A DNA stretch of 37,154 bases from IMG/VR virus record IMGVR_UViG_3300034152_000581, positions 1 through 37,154 of that record. One strand, 5' to 3'. Origin of the DNA: a virus. Each line of letters starts with the position of its first letter. Positions within the stretch are counted from its first letter, which is position 1. Both the position numbers and the translations under genes were made by a program. Positions 6,659 through 15,145 of the stretch are shown one piece after another. The notes below the pieces were generated by a model. It ran no database searches. It worked only from the letters and a program-made list of their open reading frames with translations, and was not told where the DNA came from.

Positions 6659-9423
6659 TACTTAAATCCTTTAAACAGAGATGTAAATTCAGAGATGTAA
6701 GACTCAGCTGCATTTGATTTTGTTGATTCAGCTTCGTCATCTTCAAATAGTCTAAAGTAACTAGATGCTGGAGTAGTATCCTCTTCTTCTTTTGTTTTAT
6801 CAATTGGAGAACCAAAAATATCTTCTTCTGTTCCAAAGAAACTACTTACATCAGCCAATGCTTCAAAGGGATCAGTCGAAACTTCTGTCAATTTTAAATC
6901 TCCGGACATTGCTTTAGCCAATAACTGTTGCTCTGATTTGCTGGTATCAGACATAAACTCATCGTAAAACTGGTCTTCCGATCCCGCGTAACCGGAGTTT
7001 TTAAATATTTTATATAAAGCAGTTTCTTCTGGGTTATCTACAGTTTTTTCGTCTTCCGCTCTTTCAATGTATGAAACTCCTAGTCTTTCTTGTGTTGGTT
7101 TTAATTTTTTCTCATTAAGATATTTAATTGACTCACGAATATCTTGTGCCTGATTGGTGCGTACTGCTTCAATAATATAATCTTTTACTTCTTCTAGTGA
7201 TGCAGACAGTGGATCCAATCCATACATTTCAAGGATTTTATTCCATTCTTCTTTGTTTTCTTCTGGACTAATGCCTTCAAGCAACTCATCTGCAAACTCT
7301 TCTGGAGTGGTAAATTGCAAGAATGGTTGATCGCCAATTTCAAGATCAGCTTCCTCAATGGCTGGTACAACCACATTATTTATATATGCTTTAGCATCAT
7401 CAATTGTTACAACATCTTCAGCTGGATCAAAGCCTTCACCCATCCCCTTCACTTGATAATGTAATTTTGCAAAGTCGTCTTTATTGTTTGGATCTAATCC
7501 GTAATAATATGCCCATTGGCTCCAGGTATAATCTCCTACCTTGATAGTATCTCCATTATTTTTTGCATCTTCCCAATCTTTAGCCACTTCATCTTTTTGC
7601 CTTTGATATAGATCTGCTTTGGCTTCGTTTTGATCTACTGTTGGATCAAAGTAAAAATCAGAATTGAATTTGCCTCCTGTCGCTGATGCAATTTGGTCAT
7701 AAAACAATTTTGCCCTGACATTCGCTACATCTTTTAAAGCTTTAACAGCATCCTGTGTTTGAAAAATATTTTGTTCTTCTTCTTTGACATCCATATAACT
7801 AATGAATTCATCCATTGATTTTGATTGATCAAATCTAGGTTTTAAATATTGATCAATAAATGTTTGAGCAAAACCCTGTTCAACTTCAAGCATCTGCGTT
7901 GCGTCTTCTGGAGACATGACTTCCGTCATTTCTTGATAACGTTTTGTTAATTCGTTATCAAACCAGTTTTGCCAATTGTAGATTGTCGAGTTAGATGAGA
8001 TCCCTGTGAATTGAGAAATTTGTTTTTCTAAGGATTCTTGTGTCTTTTCAGGGTCTTGTGTTATCGATAAAATACCGCCAACACCAGTGTCACCAAGTAA
8101 AGAGTTTGCTAGTGTTTCATTAACACTAAGGATTTCATCGTAGCCAGGAAGACCGCGAAACAAAGAAAGGTTTGATTCTTTTCTTTTTTGCTCCAGGAGT
8201 TTTTGAGATGCCTGTTTTAATGCATCTTGTGTAAGAGCACCAAAGACTTGTTGTTCTTGTGCATCTCTTGCTTGAATTGTTTTTAATGCTTCTGCTTCAA
8301 GCAGACCCACGTTTTCATCTTCCCAATCAATCCCTGTTCCACTGGTACCAAGGCCCAGAACACTATCTCTGTATATTTGAAGCTCTGCGTCTGTTAATTT
8401 TTCTGTATACTGAGTTGCTTCTTCTGGTTCTACTGCAGCATTAGCACGTAATCCTGAATATCTTCCAGTATTTGTATAGTGTTGTTGTAAATATGTTTCA
8501 TAAGTATACCTGCCAGTTATATCTAAATCCTGAAAAGTTTTTCCGTTTAAACTAATTCCTGAAGTTGCATTATTCCAGGCTTGAACCGCACTTGGAGCTT
8601 GATTGGCATAATACTGTGCATCAAAACCACCGACAGGAGGTTGAGCACCTTGTCTTACTGGGTCCCAAGGGGTTACTTTGTTTTCTAGATAATAAGCACC
8701 AATTGCATCAATACCTCCCTTATTAGTTAAGTTGTCTTTCGCGGGAGGATGAATGCTGTTTATAGCATTTGTAATCAGTTGTTTATAGTTCCCTCCATTA
8801 CTGTTCTTTACATTTCTAATAATATTTTCAAATCTTCTCTTTGCCTGGGGGCTAAAATATTTATCTCCAGCAAGTTTTAACTCACCATCTTTTACACTTA
8901 TTAAAGGTCGTTCAGCCGGAGCAATAATACGCCCTTCGTTCTTACCGTATCTATTCCAATGATCTAATGCTCCTAAATACTCCGCCGAACCATCACCAAA
9001 ACCGGGAAAAGAATTTCTATCATAAGTAAACTGAGCACTTGTAGCATATCCAACCAAATTATCTGCGCCACCGGAAGTGTTTGTATATGTTTTTACATAG
9101 TTTTTTAAGTCTCTTGCAAAATCAGTTGCCTCTGGCGATTGTCTAATTGCACGAATTAAATCATTAGATTTGTTTCCTGAATTTCTTAAATGAAAGTCAA
9201 CTGCCCCTGGTTCTGGTTCTCTACCAAGAAAAGTTCTATAGGCATTGATGACTATCTGGCTAAGATTTCTTCCTTCTCCGCTGTTTCGCAGTTCATTAGC
9301 AATATCACCATATGAGCGGCCTTCTTGGTAGTATTGATTAATATAATGATTTAATCCCCCTTGATCCGCGATGCGCCCAAGATTGTTAAAATATAAAACT
9401 CTTATATTAGCTTCAACCGTCAT
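6658..9423 (-). CDS. Large DUF4214-domain virion protein (candidate)
   Basis: 921 residues. Residues about 5-98 contain two DUF4214-like repeats (IRVLYFNNLGRIADQGGLNH and VINAYRTFLGREPEPGAVDF), a domain common in cyanobacterial secreted and S-layer-associated proteins. The remainder is long, mostly helical and very acidic, rich in Asp, Glu and Gln, without recognised domains or membrane spans. It is the largest gene of the window and sits in the late operon between an HNH nuclease gene and a basic protein gene. A structural or host-contact role is inferred; no enzyme motif is visible. Confidence 0.65.
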   Translation of the reverse strand: MTVEANIRVLYFNNLGRIADQGGLNHYINQYYQEGRSYGDIANELRNSGEGRNLSQIVINAYRTFLGREPEPGAVDFHLRNSGNKSNDLIRAIRQSPEATDFARDLKNYVKTYTNTSGGADNLVGYATSAQFTYDRNSFPGFGDGSAEYLGALDHWNRYGKNEGRIIAPAERPLISVKDGELKLAGDKYFSPQAKRRFENIIRNVKNSNGGNYKQLITNAINSIHPPAKDNLTNKGGIDAIGAYYLENKVTPWDPVRQGAQPPVGGFDAQYYANQAPSAVQAWNNATSGISLNGKTFQDLDITGRYTYETYLQQHYTNTGRYSGLRANAAVEPEEATQYTEKLTDAELQIYRDSVLGLGTSGTGIDWEDENVGLLEAEALKTIQARDAQEQQVFGALTQDALKQASQKLLEQKRKESNLSLFRGLPGYDEILSVNETLANSLLGDTGVGGILSITQDPEKTQESLEKQISQFTGISSNSTIYNWQNWFDNELTKRYQEMTEVMSPEDATQMLEVEQGFAQTFIDQYLKPRFDQSKSMDEFISYMDVKEEEQNIFQTQDAVKALKDVANVRAKLFYDQIASATGGKFNSDFYFDPTVDQNEAKADLYQRQKDEVAKDWEDAKNNGDTIKVGDYTWSQWAYYYGLDPNNKDDFAKLHYQVKGMGEGFDPAEDVVTIDDAKAYINNVVVPAIEEADLEIGDQPFLQFTTPEEFADELLEGISPEENKEEWNKILEMYGLDPLSASLEEVKDYIIEAVRTNQAQDIRESIKYLNEKKLKPTQERLGVSYIERAEDEKTVDNPEETALYKIFKNSGYAGSEDQFYDEFMSDTSKSEQQLLAKAMSGDLKLTEVSTDPFEALADVSSFFGTEEDIFGSPIDKTKEEEDTTPASSYFRLFEDDEAESTKSNAAESYISEFTSLFKGFK

Positions 9424-9427
9424 TTGC

Positions 9428-9796
9428 TTAATCTGTTAAACCAGGTTTCAGGTATTCTAAATCATCAGGGAATAACTGAACAACATTTCTGTTCATCCAC
9501 TGTCTGATTCTTTTAAGTCTTTGTTCACAAAAGTAATCTTGCTGTGTGTACCAGGCTTCCATGTCATCGCTGCCTTTATTGGCATTGCATTTACGGCAAG
9601 CAGGCAAAAGGTTATGGCAATTGGAGGAACCAGATTTAAACCTTGGAACGATATGATCTAAACTTGTTGCTTCATCACCACAGTAACCGCACTTATGATC
9701 CCAGGCTTTATATATCTCTTCTCGAAAACGTTTTTTGGCAAGTTTGGGAGTTAGTTCGACAAGTAGAGCGAGAGGTTCTTCCGCACTTGCAAACAT
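9428..9796 (-). CDS. HNH endonuclease
   Basis: 122 residues with a complete HNH fold: CGYCG at 36-40, the DHIVPR core (Asp47, His48) at 47-52, NCHNLLPACRKCNANKG at 59-75 with Asn62 and CxxC (67, 70), giving the four zinc-binding cysteines. HNH proteins nick or cut DNA as homing or packaging nucleases. The gene is free-standing, not in an obvious intron, and starts four bases before the 921-residue gene. Its location away from the terminase favours a mobile homing-type nuclease. Confidence 0.85.
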   Translation of the reverse strand: MFASAEEPLALLVELTPKLAKKRFREEIYKAWDHKCGYCGDEATSLDHIVPRFKSGSSNCHNLLPACRKCNANKGSDDMEAWYTQQDYFCEQRLKRIRQWMNRNVVQLFPDDLEYLKPGLTD

Positions 9797-9879
9797 TATT
9801 CAACTGCCGTTAATCTAATTCTACTTCGGTTAAACCCAATACAAAACGAATGGCAAATCTAAATAAAACCTTAAATATA

Positions 9880-9918
9880 TTGACTTTTTGTGTTGGATGT
9901 GTAACCTGAAAAAGTCAA
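9880..9918. promoter_or_regulatory. Inverted repeat in divergent intergenic region
   Basis: A perfect 10-base inverted repeat, TTGACTTTTT at 9880-9889 and AAAAAGTCAA at 9909-9918, is separated by 19 bases. The left arm provides TTGACT, followed 16 bases later by TAACCT, a plausible weak -35/-10 pair for the plus-strand excisionase-like gene; the right arm gives the same -35 for the minus strand. The symmetry suggests an operator for a dimeric regulator. Confidence 0.45.
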
Positions 9919-9934
9919 CCACAAACACTTGACA

Positions 9935-10147
9935 ATGGCTTCCAGCAGCACCTGGCTTCCTGTGCACAAAGCAGAAAAAGTCCTTGGTATCGATCGCGAA
10001 GAACTCTTTCGTATGCGTGATGACGGCACGCTGAAGCTTGGTCCACACTACGCAGCGTTTCCTGAGACGCGCTCCAGGGACACCTACCGCTGGAACGTGA
10101 CTAAAGTACGCAAAGCTCTTTCGAAGCTGAATGAAGCTTCTTGTTGA
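9935..10147 (+). CDS. Excisionase-like small HTH protein
   Basis: 70 residues from ATG 9935; an in-frame TTG lies two codons earlier. WLPVHKAEKVLGIDREELFR forms the helix-turn-helix, and the HYAAFPETRSRDTYRWNVTK block forms the wing, the arrangement of cyanobacterial excisionase-like proteins. It would bind DNA as a recombination directionality factor or repressor. It converges with the integrase-like gene and overlaps it by 47 bases. An inverted repeat lies just upstream. Confidence 0.6.
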   Translation: MASSSTWLPVHKAEKVLGIDREELFRMRDDGTLKLGPHYAAFPETRSRDTYRWNVTKVRKALSKLNEASC

Positions 10148-10526
10148 CAGGTGCGTAGATTAGTTTACGCATCTTATAGGCAATCAACAGATTGGGGATG
10201 GTCAGCTTGATCGTCCCCTTTTTAATGCTGTCAGTTAGCTTGTCAGTCATGCGTTGCCATTTCTCTTCTGTTTTAACGGGCTGCTTTTCCTTGAGCTGGA
10301 AAAGAGAAACCCACTGTGGGTGCAGTGGGCGGATAGGACGTTTCTTATTTTTGATAATAATTTGGTTGTCGTCGGTCCAGGTAAATCCCTTTAGCTCATC
10401 GGGTGACTTACCGTAAACGGATATCATGCCATACAACCAGCCAGCCTTACGCAGGCCAGGGGTTGTCAGCATTTGAAAACATTCATCAATAATACGTTGG
10501 TCGTGAAGCGGGTTAGCGGAAATCAT
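10101..10526 (-). CDS. Degenerate tyrosine-recombinase (integrase)-like protein
   Basis: 141 residues. GWLYGMISVYGKSPDELKGF plus the later RPIRPLHPQW resembles the start of the catalytic domain of cyanobacterial integrases (W-M-x-G-M-L-A-T-Y-G-L-R-x-x-E...PLYPEW). The first catalytic Arg of the GLR motif is replaced (YGKS, 39-41). Residues 117-121 (YKMRK) resemble the YDLRH box II, but its His is missing, and no nucleophilic Tyr region follows. N-terminal DNA-binding domains are absent. It looks like a truncated, inactive integrase or a repurposed DNA-binding remnant. Confidence 0.5.
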   Translation of the reverse strand: MISANPLHDQRIIDECFQMLTTPGLRKAGWLYGMISVYGKSPDELKGFTWTDDNQIIIKNKKRPIRPLHPQWVSLFQLKEKQPVKTEEKWQRMTDKLTDSIKKGTIKLTIPNLLIAYKMRKLIYAPVNKKLHSASKELCVL

Positions 10527-10596
10527 TGGGTGTACCTAGCTTGTTGCAGTCACTATACACACTCATCTTCTCTTCTGCCGTAACAATTCTTCTTAT

Positions 10597-10617
10597 AACC
10601 CAGCTTTATTGCGGGTT
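10597..10617. terminator. Weak hairpin after a late gene
   Basis: AACCC and GGGTT (10597-10601 and 10613-10617) can pair around an 11-base loop in the gap between the minus-strand genes 10635-10868 and 10101-10526. No long T tract follows on either strand, so it is a weak terminator candidate only. Confidence 0.25.
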
Positions 10618-10634
10618 GAATTTATTATAAACGA

Positions 10635-10868
10635 TTACAATCCACTAGGCAAAACGCCACTTGCGAAAGCTGCCCACGCTAACCCAATTGCTTCTATCGT
10701 TGAGCGTTCACCTGATCCGTATGGTAAATTCACTACATCACCTGCATGGTATACAGCAGGGTTGCCATCGACTTGAATTTCACTATCACCAAACTTTCTT
10801 TTTGCGCGTTGTTCTGTTGAGTAGATAAAGTTAGTCTCAACAATATCACCAAAGTTAGGTTCTGTCAT
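10635..10868 (-). CDS. Hypothetical small protein
   Basis: 77 residues, not recognised. It has a beta-like character (IVETNFIYSTEQRAKRKFGD, then GNPAVYHAGDVVNLPYGSGE) and a hydrophobic end (AIGLAWAAFASGVLPSGL). The ATG overlaps the upstream gene's stop by 4 bases (ATGA), and an AGGAGGT lies 13 bases before it, so it is co-translated with the 515-residue virion protein. Probably a small virion component. Confidence 0.6.
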   Translation of the reverse strand: MTEPNFGDIVETNFIYSTEQRAKRKFGDSEIQVDGNPAVYHAGDVVNLPYGSGERSTIEAIGLAWAAFASGVLPSGL

Positions 10869-12412
10869 GATGCAGGATTACCTCCTTGTGATGGGCGATA
10901 TGCTGTACCATTTTTATCGTACATAACAAATCCTTGCATTAATACAAAAGTTGATGGAATATTAAATAACTTTTGCATCATAGGCATCATCATTGGCGCT
11001 TGACAGTTATAGGGCGGAACATCCATATAAGACAATCCATATTTCAATAAATTTGTAGCGGCTTGTTCTTGATCTTTTTCTGTTTGTTGTACTAATCTTT
11101 GTTCCCATTCAGCCATACCTTCTTCCATGACAGGAAAATCAGATGGCTCTGTTGGAAAAACACCTTCTTCATATTTCATTGCATAAATATGTTTGCAGTA
11201 CCTAAACTCATCAAGAAGGGGTGTCCATGTATCGGTCAATGAAGTAATAACATTTCCTGCAGCAGAATAATCGTTGAATGAGGGCATGCCTTCTGCTTTT
11301 GCTCCAGGCACTGAAGGATCGCTGGTGCTGCGAGTATACACAGATCCAAAATCTCTAAATACACCAGGATCATCCCTGGTGCTACCAGGTATTGTTTGTG
11401 AATTTGGAGTAACTGTCGGGGGAATATTGTATTCAGGTGACGGAGAAATAATCTCCATTTGCCTGTTGGTTATAGCATCTGTCATTGCTTGGTTTGCAAC
11501 TTTACCAGCAATGCGCATAACTTCATATCGACCTGGCTTTAGATAAGCTGCTCGACTAAGTGGAAACTTAGCACTTTTACGCTGACCAAGGCTTGATAAA
11601 TATGCATATTCTCTTCGTGTAAAATCTTGACAAGAACAACAGTATCTTGTTCCTGTCATAAAATAACGTCCAACGTTAGGGGGCCTGGTTGCTGGTGTAA
11701 CCAAAATGCGATCGGGTGTAGCCTCTACGGATCCACGTTTCCTTAGAGTTAAAATTCCCGTAAAAGGATTTGTTTCTACAAGTACTGCTTGTACGTAGCC
11801 ATAGCGAGTTTGATTTGCTGGATTGATTGTATCTCTTGTAATCGGTGTACCGCCAACATCAATAATTCTGTCTTCTAGAATCTCACCATTAATTGCTTTG
11901 ATCCCCCCTGGCACTCCAGGTACAGCAACATAAAGCGGAGGTGGTAAGGGGTTAGATGTATTCCATGTACCGGCTAACTGAACATACCAAAACTCATCAT
12001 CTTCTGTAACCGAAGCTATAGCTGCTGGTGTGCCACCGCTATCGAGTACGTTATCAAAGCGTAGGCTACCTGCAATACGAGCACCTGCCCAGTGCATACC
12101 AAGTTCTTTGTTCTTGGTTGGGAAACCTTTAAAGACACCTGGAATAGTTGGTGGATTACCTCCTGTTCCAGGTGTGCCTGCAGGAACAGGAATAAAATAA
12201 TTAAACGAATAATCAAAAGAATTATCGACAAAAGATGCTGTCGCTAATTCATATCCCCTTCTCCAGCGGGACCATGCAGATTCTCTGTTTACTGTGTACA
12301 AAGAATCTGGGACACTGCCACCAAATTCAGATTTAATTGGCTTAACGGAGAAGTTGTCGCCACCTGTTATTTTTCCAAAGCTACCAAATGCATTACCAGA
12401 GCGGCGTGCCAT
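10865..12412 (-). CDS. Virion protein with split SWIM-like zinc motif (candidate)
   Basis: 515 residues. I recognise no named family, but the segment RYCCSCQDFTRREYAYLSSL (257-276) and RYCKHIYAMKYEEG (404-417) together give a CxC...CxH pattern like a SWIM zinc finger with a long insert. Similar Cys-rich CxC/CKH structural proteins occur in cyanophages, from memory. The N-terminal 240 residues are Gly/Pro/Thr-rich and beta-like; the end contains a Met cluster (APMMMPMMQKL). It is followed by a 4-base-overlapping small gene and preceded by a 259-residue structural-looking gene with a 6-base gap. Confidence 0.6.
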   Translation of the reverse strand: MARRSGNAFGSFGKITGGDNFSVKPIKSEFGGSVPDSLYTVNRESAWSRWRRGYELATASFVDNSFDYSFNYFIPVPAGTPGTGGNPPTIPGVFKGFPTKNKELGMHWAGARIAGSLRFDNVLDSGGTPAAIASVTEDDEFWYVQLAGTWNTSNPLPPPLYVAVPGVPGGIKAINGEILEDRIIDVGGTPITRDTINPANQTRYGYVQAVLVETNPFTGILTLRKRGSVEATPDRILVTPATRPPNVGRYFMTGTRYCCSCQDFTRREYAYLSSLGQRKSAKFPLSRAAYLKPGRYEVMRIAGKVANQAMTDAITNRQMEIISPSPEYNIPPTVTPNSQTIPGSTRDDPGVFRDFGSVYTRSTSDPSVPGAKAEGMPSFNDYSAAGNVITSLTDTWTPLLDEFRYCKHIYAMKYEEGVFPTEPSDFPVMEEGMAEWEQRLVQQTEKDQEQAATNLLKYGLSYMDVPPYNCQAPMMMPMMQKLFNIPSTFVLMQGFVMYDKNGTAYRPSQGGNPAS

Positions 12413-12418
12413 GACTAC

Positions 12419-13198
12419 CTAGAAGAAACCACCCTGTGCGTATACGTGTGCACCGTTGGTATAACCAGAAATATTAGGCCCATCAGGGAAGACGCCAACG
12501 TAAAGGCGATCGCCGCGCTCTAGGTAAATTCCTTTGTTGCGTAAGGGTGCAGTATTACCAAGACCAGTTGTATTACCTGCAGCCATTACGGGCACTGCTA
12601 TTTGAGGCAAGTTATCAGAACAATCTACTTGCTGTGTATCTGCTGGTATTGTTTTTGAAAAAACTACACGATAATCACCAGATGCAGGGATTGGTGTTGT
12701 TGTACCACGGGTTTGATAAAAAACAAATGTTGCGGCAGGTTGATGACCATACACTGCCCCCTGGTACGCAAAACCACTTGATGTACCACCGGAGTAAATG
12801 ATATCTGTATTGACTTGAGTTAGTTGAGCAGAACCTGTATATGTATAATACCCCTCTCCACTTTCTGCTGCAGTACCTAAAGTTCCTGTATCCGTAATTT
12901 TAACAATCTGACCGCTGGTCAAAGTAATATAAGTACCAGAGGTTGCAGTTGTTACATTATAATCTTCTGAACGGTAAAAGTCATTACGAACAATAGAAAT
13001 TGAATCGATTACACCACCATTGTTATTGTCTTCACTTAAATTGGCATCCATGTCTACCAAGAGAGCTGGAGCTTGTCCACCTTGAACAAAAAGCGTGTTA
13101 CTGGCCTGGCTTCCTACAACCTGCGTTGTAACCCTTACAGCGTCAAATAAAGGACGATCTGTAAACAAGGGTTGCTTGTTGGTACTGGTGCTGCTCAT
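12419..13198 (-). CDS. Probable virion structural protein, beta-rich
   Basis: 259 residues rich in Thr, Ser, Gly and Val with alternating beta strands and few helices (SGTYITLTSGQIVKITDTGT), as expected for tail, fibre or capsid-surface proteins. The C-terminus (RNKGIYLERGDRLYVGVF) resembles jelly-roll-like virion proteins of cyanophages. AAGGT lies upstream of the ATG. It is in the late operon between the lambda-R-type hydrolase gene and the 515-residue gene. Exact role unknown. Confidence 0.55.
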   Translation of the reverse strand: MSSTSTNKQPLFTDRPLFDAVRVTTQVVGSQASNTLFVQGGQAPALLVDMDANLSEDNNNGGVIDSISIVRNDFYRSEDYNVTTATSGTYITLTSGQIVKITDTGTLGTAAESGEGYYTYTGSAQLTQVNTDIIYSGGTSSGFAYQGAVYGHQPAATFVFYQTRGTTTPIPASGDYRVVFSKTIPADTQQVDCSDNLPQIAVPVMAAGNTTGLGNTAPLRNKGIYLERGDRLYVGVFPDGPNISGYTNGAHVYAQGGFF

Positions 13199-13230
13199 TT
13201 ACTGTTACCTTTCTATTTAACTATTGTATC

Positions 13231-13929
13231 TTACTTGAACATGCCAAGGGGGGAACCACTCATAAATCCTTGCAATAAACCTTGTGTTAATTGCTGAGTA
13301 GGGCTTGGTTGATTAATTTGATTCAATAAATTCTGAAATAAAGATGCTTTCATTAAATCTTTAATATTGTACTTGGGTGCTGTTTGTTCAGGAGCCTGGG
13401 TTGTTGGCTGTGGTTGTTGAGTTGTAGTAGCTACAGGAGTTGCTACTTGTTCTCCATAAACTTTTTTAAGCTCATCATAAGATTTTACTGGTTGCCCCCA
13501 ATAACTCTTGCCTTCACGTGTAGGCAAAGATGCCCATTCAGGAGCAAGCTTCGCAACAAATTCAGGTGTCAACCCCTTTTCTTGAAGATAAGAAAGCCCA
13601 CCTAGTCCCAATGTGCGTTGTCTTGCTAGATCAAGTGCAGCAATATCTTGTTCAACTGGACCAAAGCTTTGTAGCCCAAGTTTTTTTTGTTGTCGTTGCC
13701 AAGTTGGTGTGAGAAATTGATATGCACCTGCAGCACTACTTGAGTAACCTCCCCCTGTAATTACTTTATCGGGATGCTGCTTAAGATCAGGCGCCAGTCC
13801 ACCACCGAACATGACGCGATAAGAGTCAGGGCCTTTACGTTCGGTGCCTTCTGCGTAACGAATCATTCGCAACAAGGCTTGCCCCTGGGGCGTTGTCCTG
13901 AACTTTTCGTAAAAAGCCCTATCTGCCAT
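13231..13929 (-). CDS. Lambda R-type transglycosylase (GH104) with C-terminal tag
   Basis: 232 residues. Residues 10-155 match lambda endolysin R-like lytic transglycosylases: LLRMIRYAEGT with catalytic Glu27, YRVMFGG, HPDK, SSAAGAYQFLTPTWQ, the EQDIAALDLA helix and WASLP. It would cleave peptidoglycan glycan strands. A Gln/Pro linker (about 165-185) leads to a C-terminal tag (LFQNLLNQINQPSPTQQL...LLQGF) shared with the M23-like protein. With a separate GH24 endolysin present, this enzyme is probably virion-associated and used at DNA entry. Its stop overlaps no gene; its ATG overlaps the upstream stop (TAATG) with AAAGGAG before it. Confidence 0.8.
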   Translation of the reverse strand: MADRAFYEKFRTTPQGQALLRMIRYAEGTERKGPDSYRVMFGGGLAPDLKQHPDKVITGGGYSSSAAGAYQFLTPTWQRQQKKLGLQSFGPVEQDIAALDLARQRTLGLGGLSYLQEKGLTPEFVAKLAPEWASLPTREGKSYWGQPVKSYDELKKVYGEQVATPVATTTQQPQPTTQAPEQTAPKYNIKDLMKASLFQNLLNQINQPSPTQQLTQGLLQGFMSGSPLGMFK

Positions 13930-15143
13930 TACTCTTCTCCTTTACGCTTCTTCATGCCTTCTGCATATTTACGCATGAAATCTTGAACACCTGCTGCTGC
14001 CGTATCCAGTTGACCAATACGACCTTCTTCATCCATCGGAATAACTGGTTGTGCTGCACCAGGGGGATTCAATCCTTCCATTAGTGGGTTAGCAGTCTTA
14101 GGAGTAGTCATATCGCCGTACATAGCACGATTAATAGCTAAGCCAAGATCACGCGTTGCTGCCATATCTTCTGGCGTTTGCATTGCACGTTGACCTTGTG
14201 CATATAGATTCATCTGCGGCATGTACGGATTGGCTGCCATCATTTGCTGTGTGCGAACAGCCTCACGTTGGTATGCGCGTTCCTGAGGGGATGTGCCAGT
14301 AAACGCTGGTGGTGGTAATTGCGGGGCGGGAGGTGCTACATCACTACCAGGTTGCCTAATAGGAGTGGACGGACCTGCATCCATATCGCCACTGCCACCA
14401 TACATTTCCCTTAGTTCAAGTGGACTTATCTTTAATCCACCACGCTTGCGTTCTGCATCTAATGTGCCAGGACCCAAGCCTCTGGGAAAGGCTGCTTCCA
14501 AAGCACCTGCAGTAAGTAAACCACCACCAACAGTTGTGGCCCCACCTGCAAGACCTGTCAGGCCTAATCCTTTCGCAAGGGATCCTCCCATGCCAATACC
14601 TGGAACGGGATTTAATAAATCAAAACCAAAACCAATTTTTCCGCCGCCAGCACCCATCATTCGACCTAAAAAATTCTGTGCGCCAGCCTGGCTTGCTTTT
14701 CTTGCTTTTCCTAACGCTTGAGTCATACCTGTTTGACGACTTAATGCATAATCAGTAGCAAGGGGACTGCCAGGAATATTTGTGCGTGGAGCAACTGATG
14801 TTGGCGTAGGGCGTACTGGTTGTGTGCCCACAGATGGAGCCCGTAAAGCACCACCCGCTCCTTGTCCTACGGGTCTTGGGGCTGGGGACTGTGCTCTAGC
14901 GGCCCTAGTCAAAGTTGTCTTCGCTTTATTTCGTGCAGCTTCTTTTGCTGCGCCAGGGGCCATGCGTTGAATGTCTGTGAGCGTATTTAAGAACTGGGTT
15001 GGCAATGCACCAAAATTAACACCCTGAGGTACAGTGCGACTTAAAACATTTTCTGCCGCTTCTTTTAAGAACTTGTAATTTGTTGGATCTACGGCCTGAC
15101 CTAGTGCTCGCCCACCGAATTTTCCAAGAAGACCAATAGGCAT
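13929..15143 (-). CDS. Gly/Ala/Pro-rich probable virion or ejection protein
   Basis: 404 residues, not recognised. The middle contains a glycine-zipper-like hydrophobic stretch (about 180-215: LAKGLGLTGLAGGATTVGGG), which could insert into membranes. The flanks are Pro/Gln/Arg-rich and disordered. GGAGGT lies 7 bases before the ATG. It sits directly after the adaptor-like gene and before the transglycosylase gene, consistent with an internal or tail-associated protein delivered with DNA. Similar zipper stretches recur in several other genes in this window. Confidence 0.6.
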   Translation of the reverse strand: MPIGLLGKFGGRALGQAVDPTNYKFLKEAAENVLSRTVPQGVNFGALPTQFLNTLTDIQRMAPGAAKEAARNKAKTTLTRAARAQSPAPRPVGQGAGGALRAPSVGTQPVRPTPTSVAPRTNIPGSPLATDYALSRQTGMTQALGKARKASQAGAQNFLGRMMGAGGGKIGFGFDLLNPVPGIGMGGSLAKGLGLTGLAGGATTVGGGLLTAGALEAAFPRGLGPGTLDAERKRGGLKISPLELREMYGGSGDMDAGPSTPIRQPGSDVAPPAPQLPPPAFTGTSPQERAYQREAVRTQQMMAANPYMPQMNLYAQGQRAMQTPEDMAATRDLGLAINRAMYGDMTTPKTANPLMEGLNPPGAAQPVIPMDEEGRIGQLDTAAAGVQDFMRKYAEGMKKRKGEE

Positions 15144-15145
15144 GA

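Noticed and set aside
12506-12513. A HIP1 palindrome (GCGATCGC)
   Set aside because: Only one copy was noticed; HIP1-rich genomes carry it about once per kilobase, so it is probably chance.
14293-14721. Plus-strand frame of 142 codons within the 404-residue gene
   Set aside because: Pro/Ala-rich mirror of the Gly/Ala-rich minus-strand gene; no start context.
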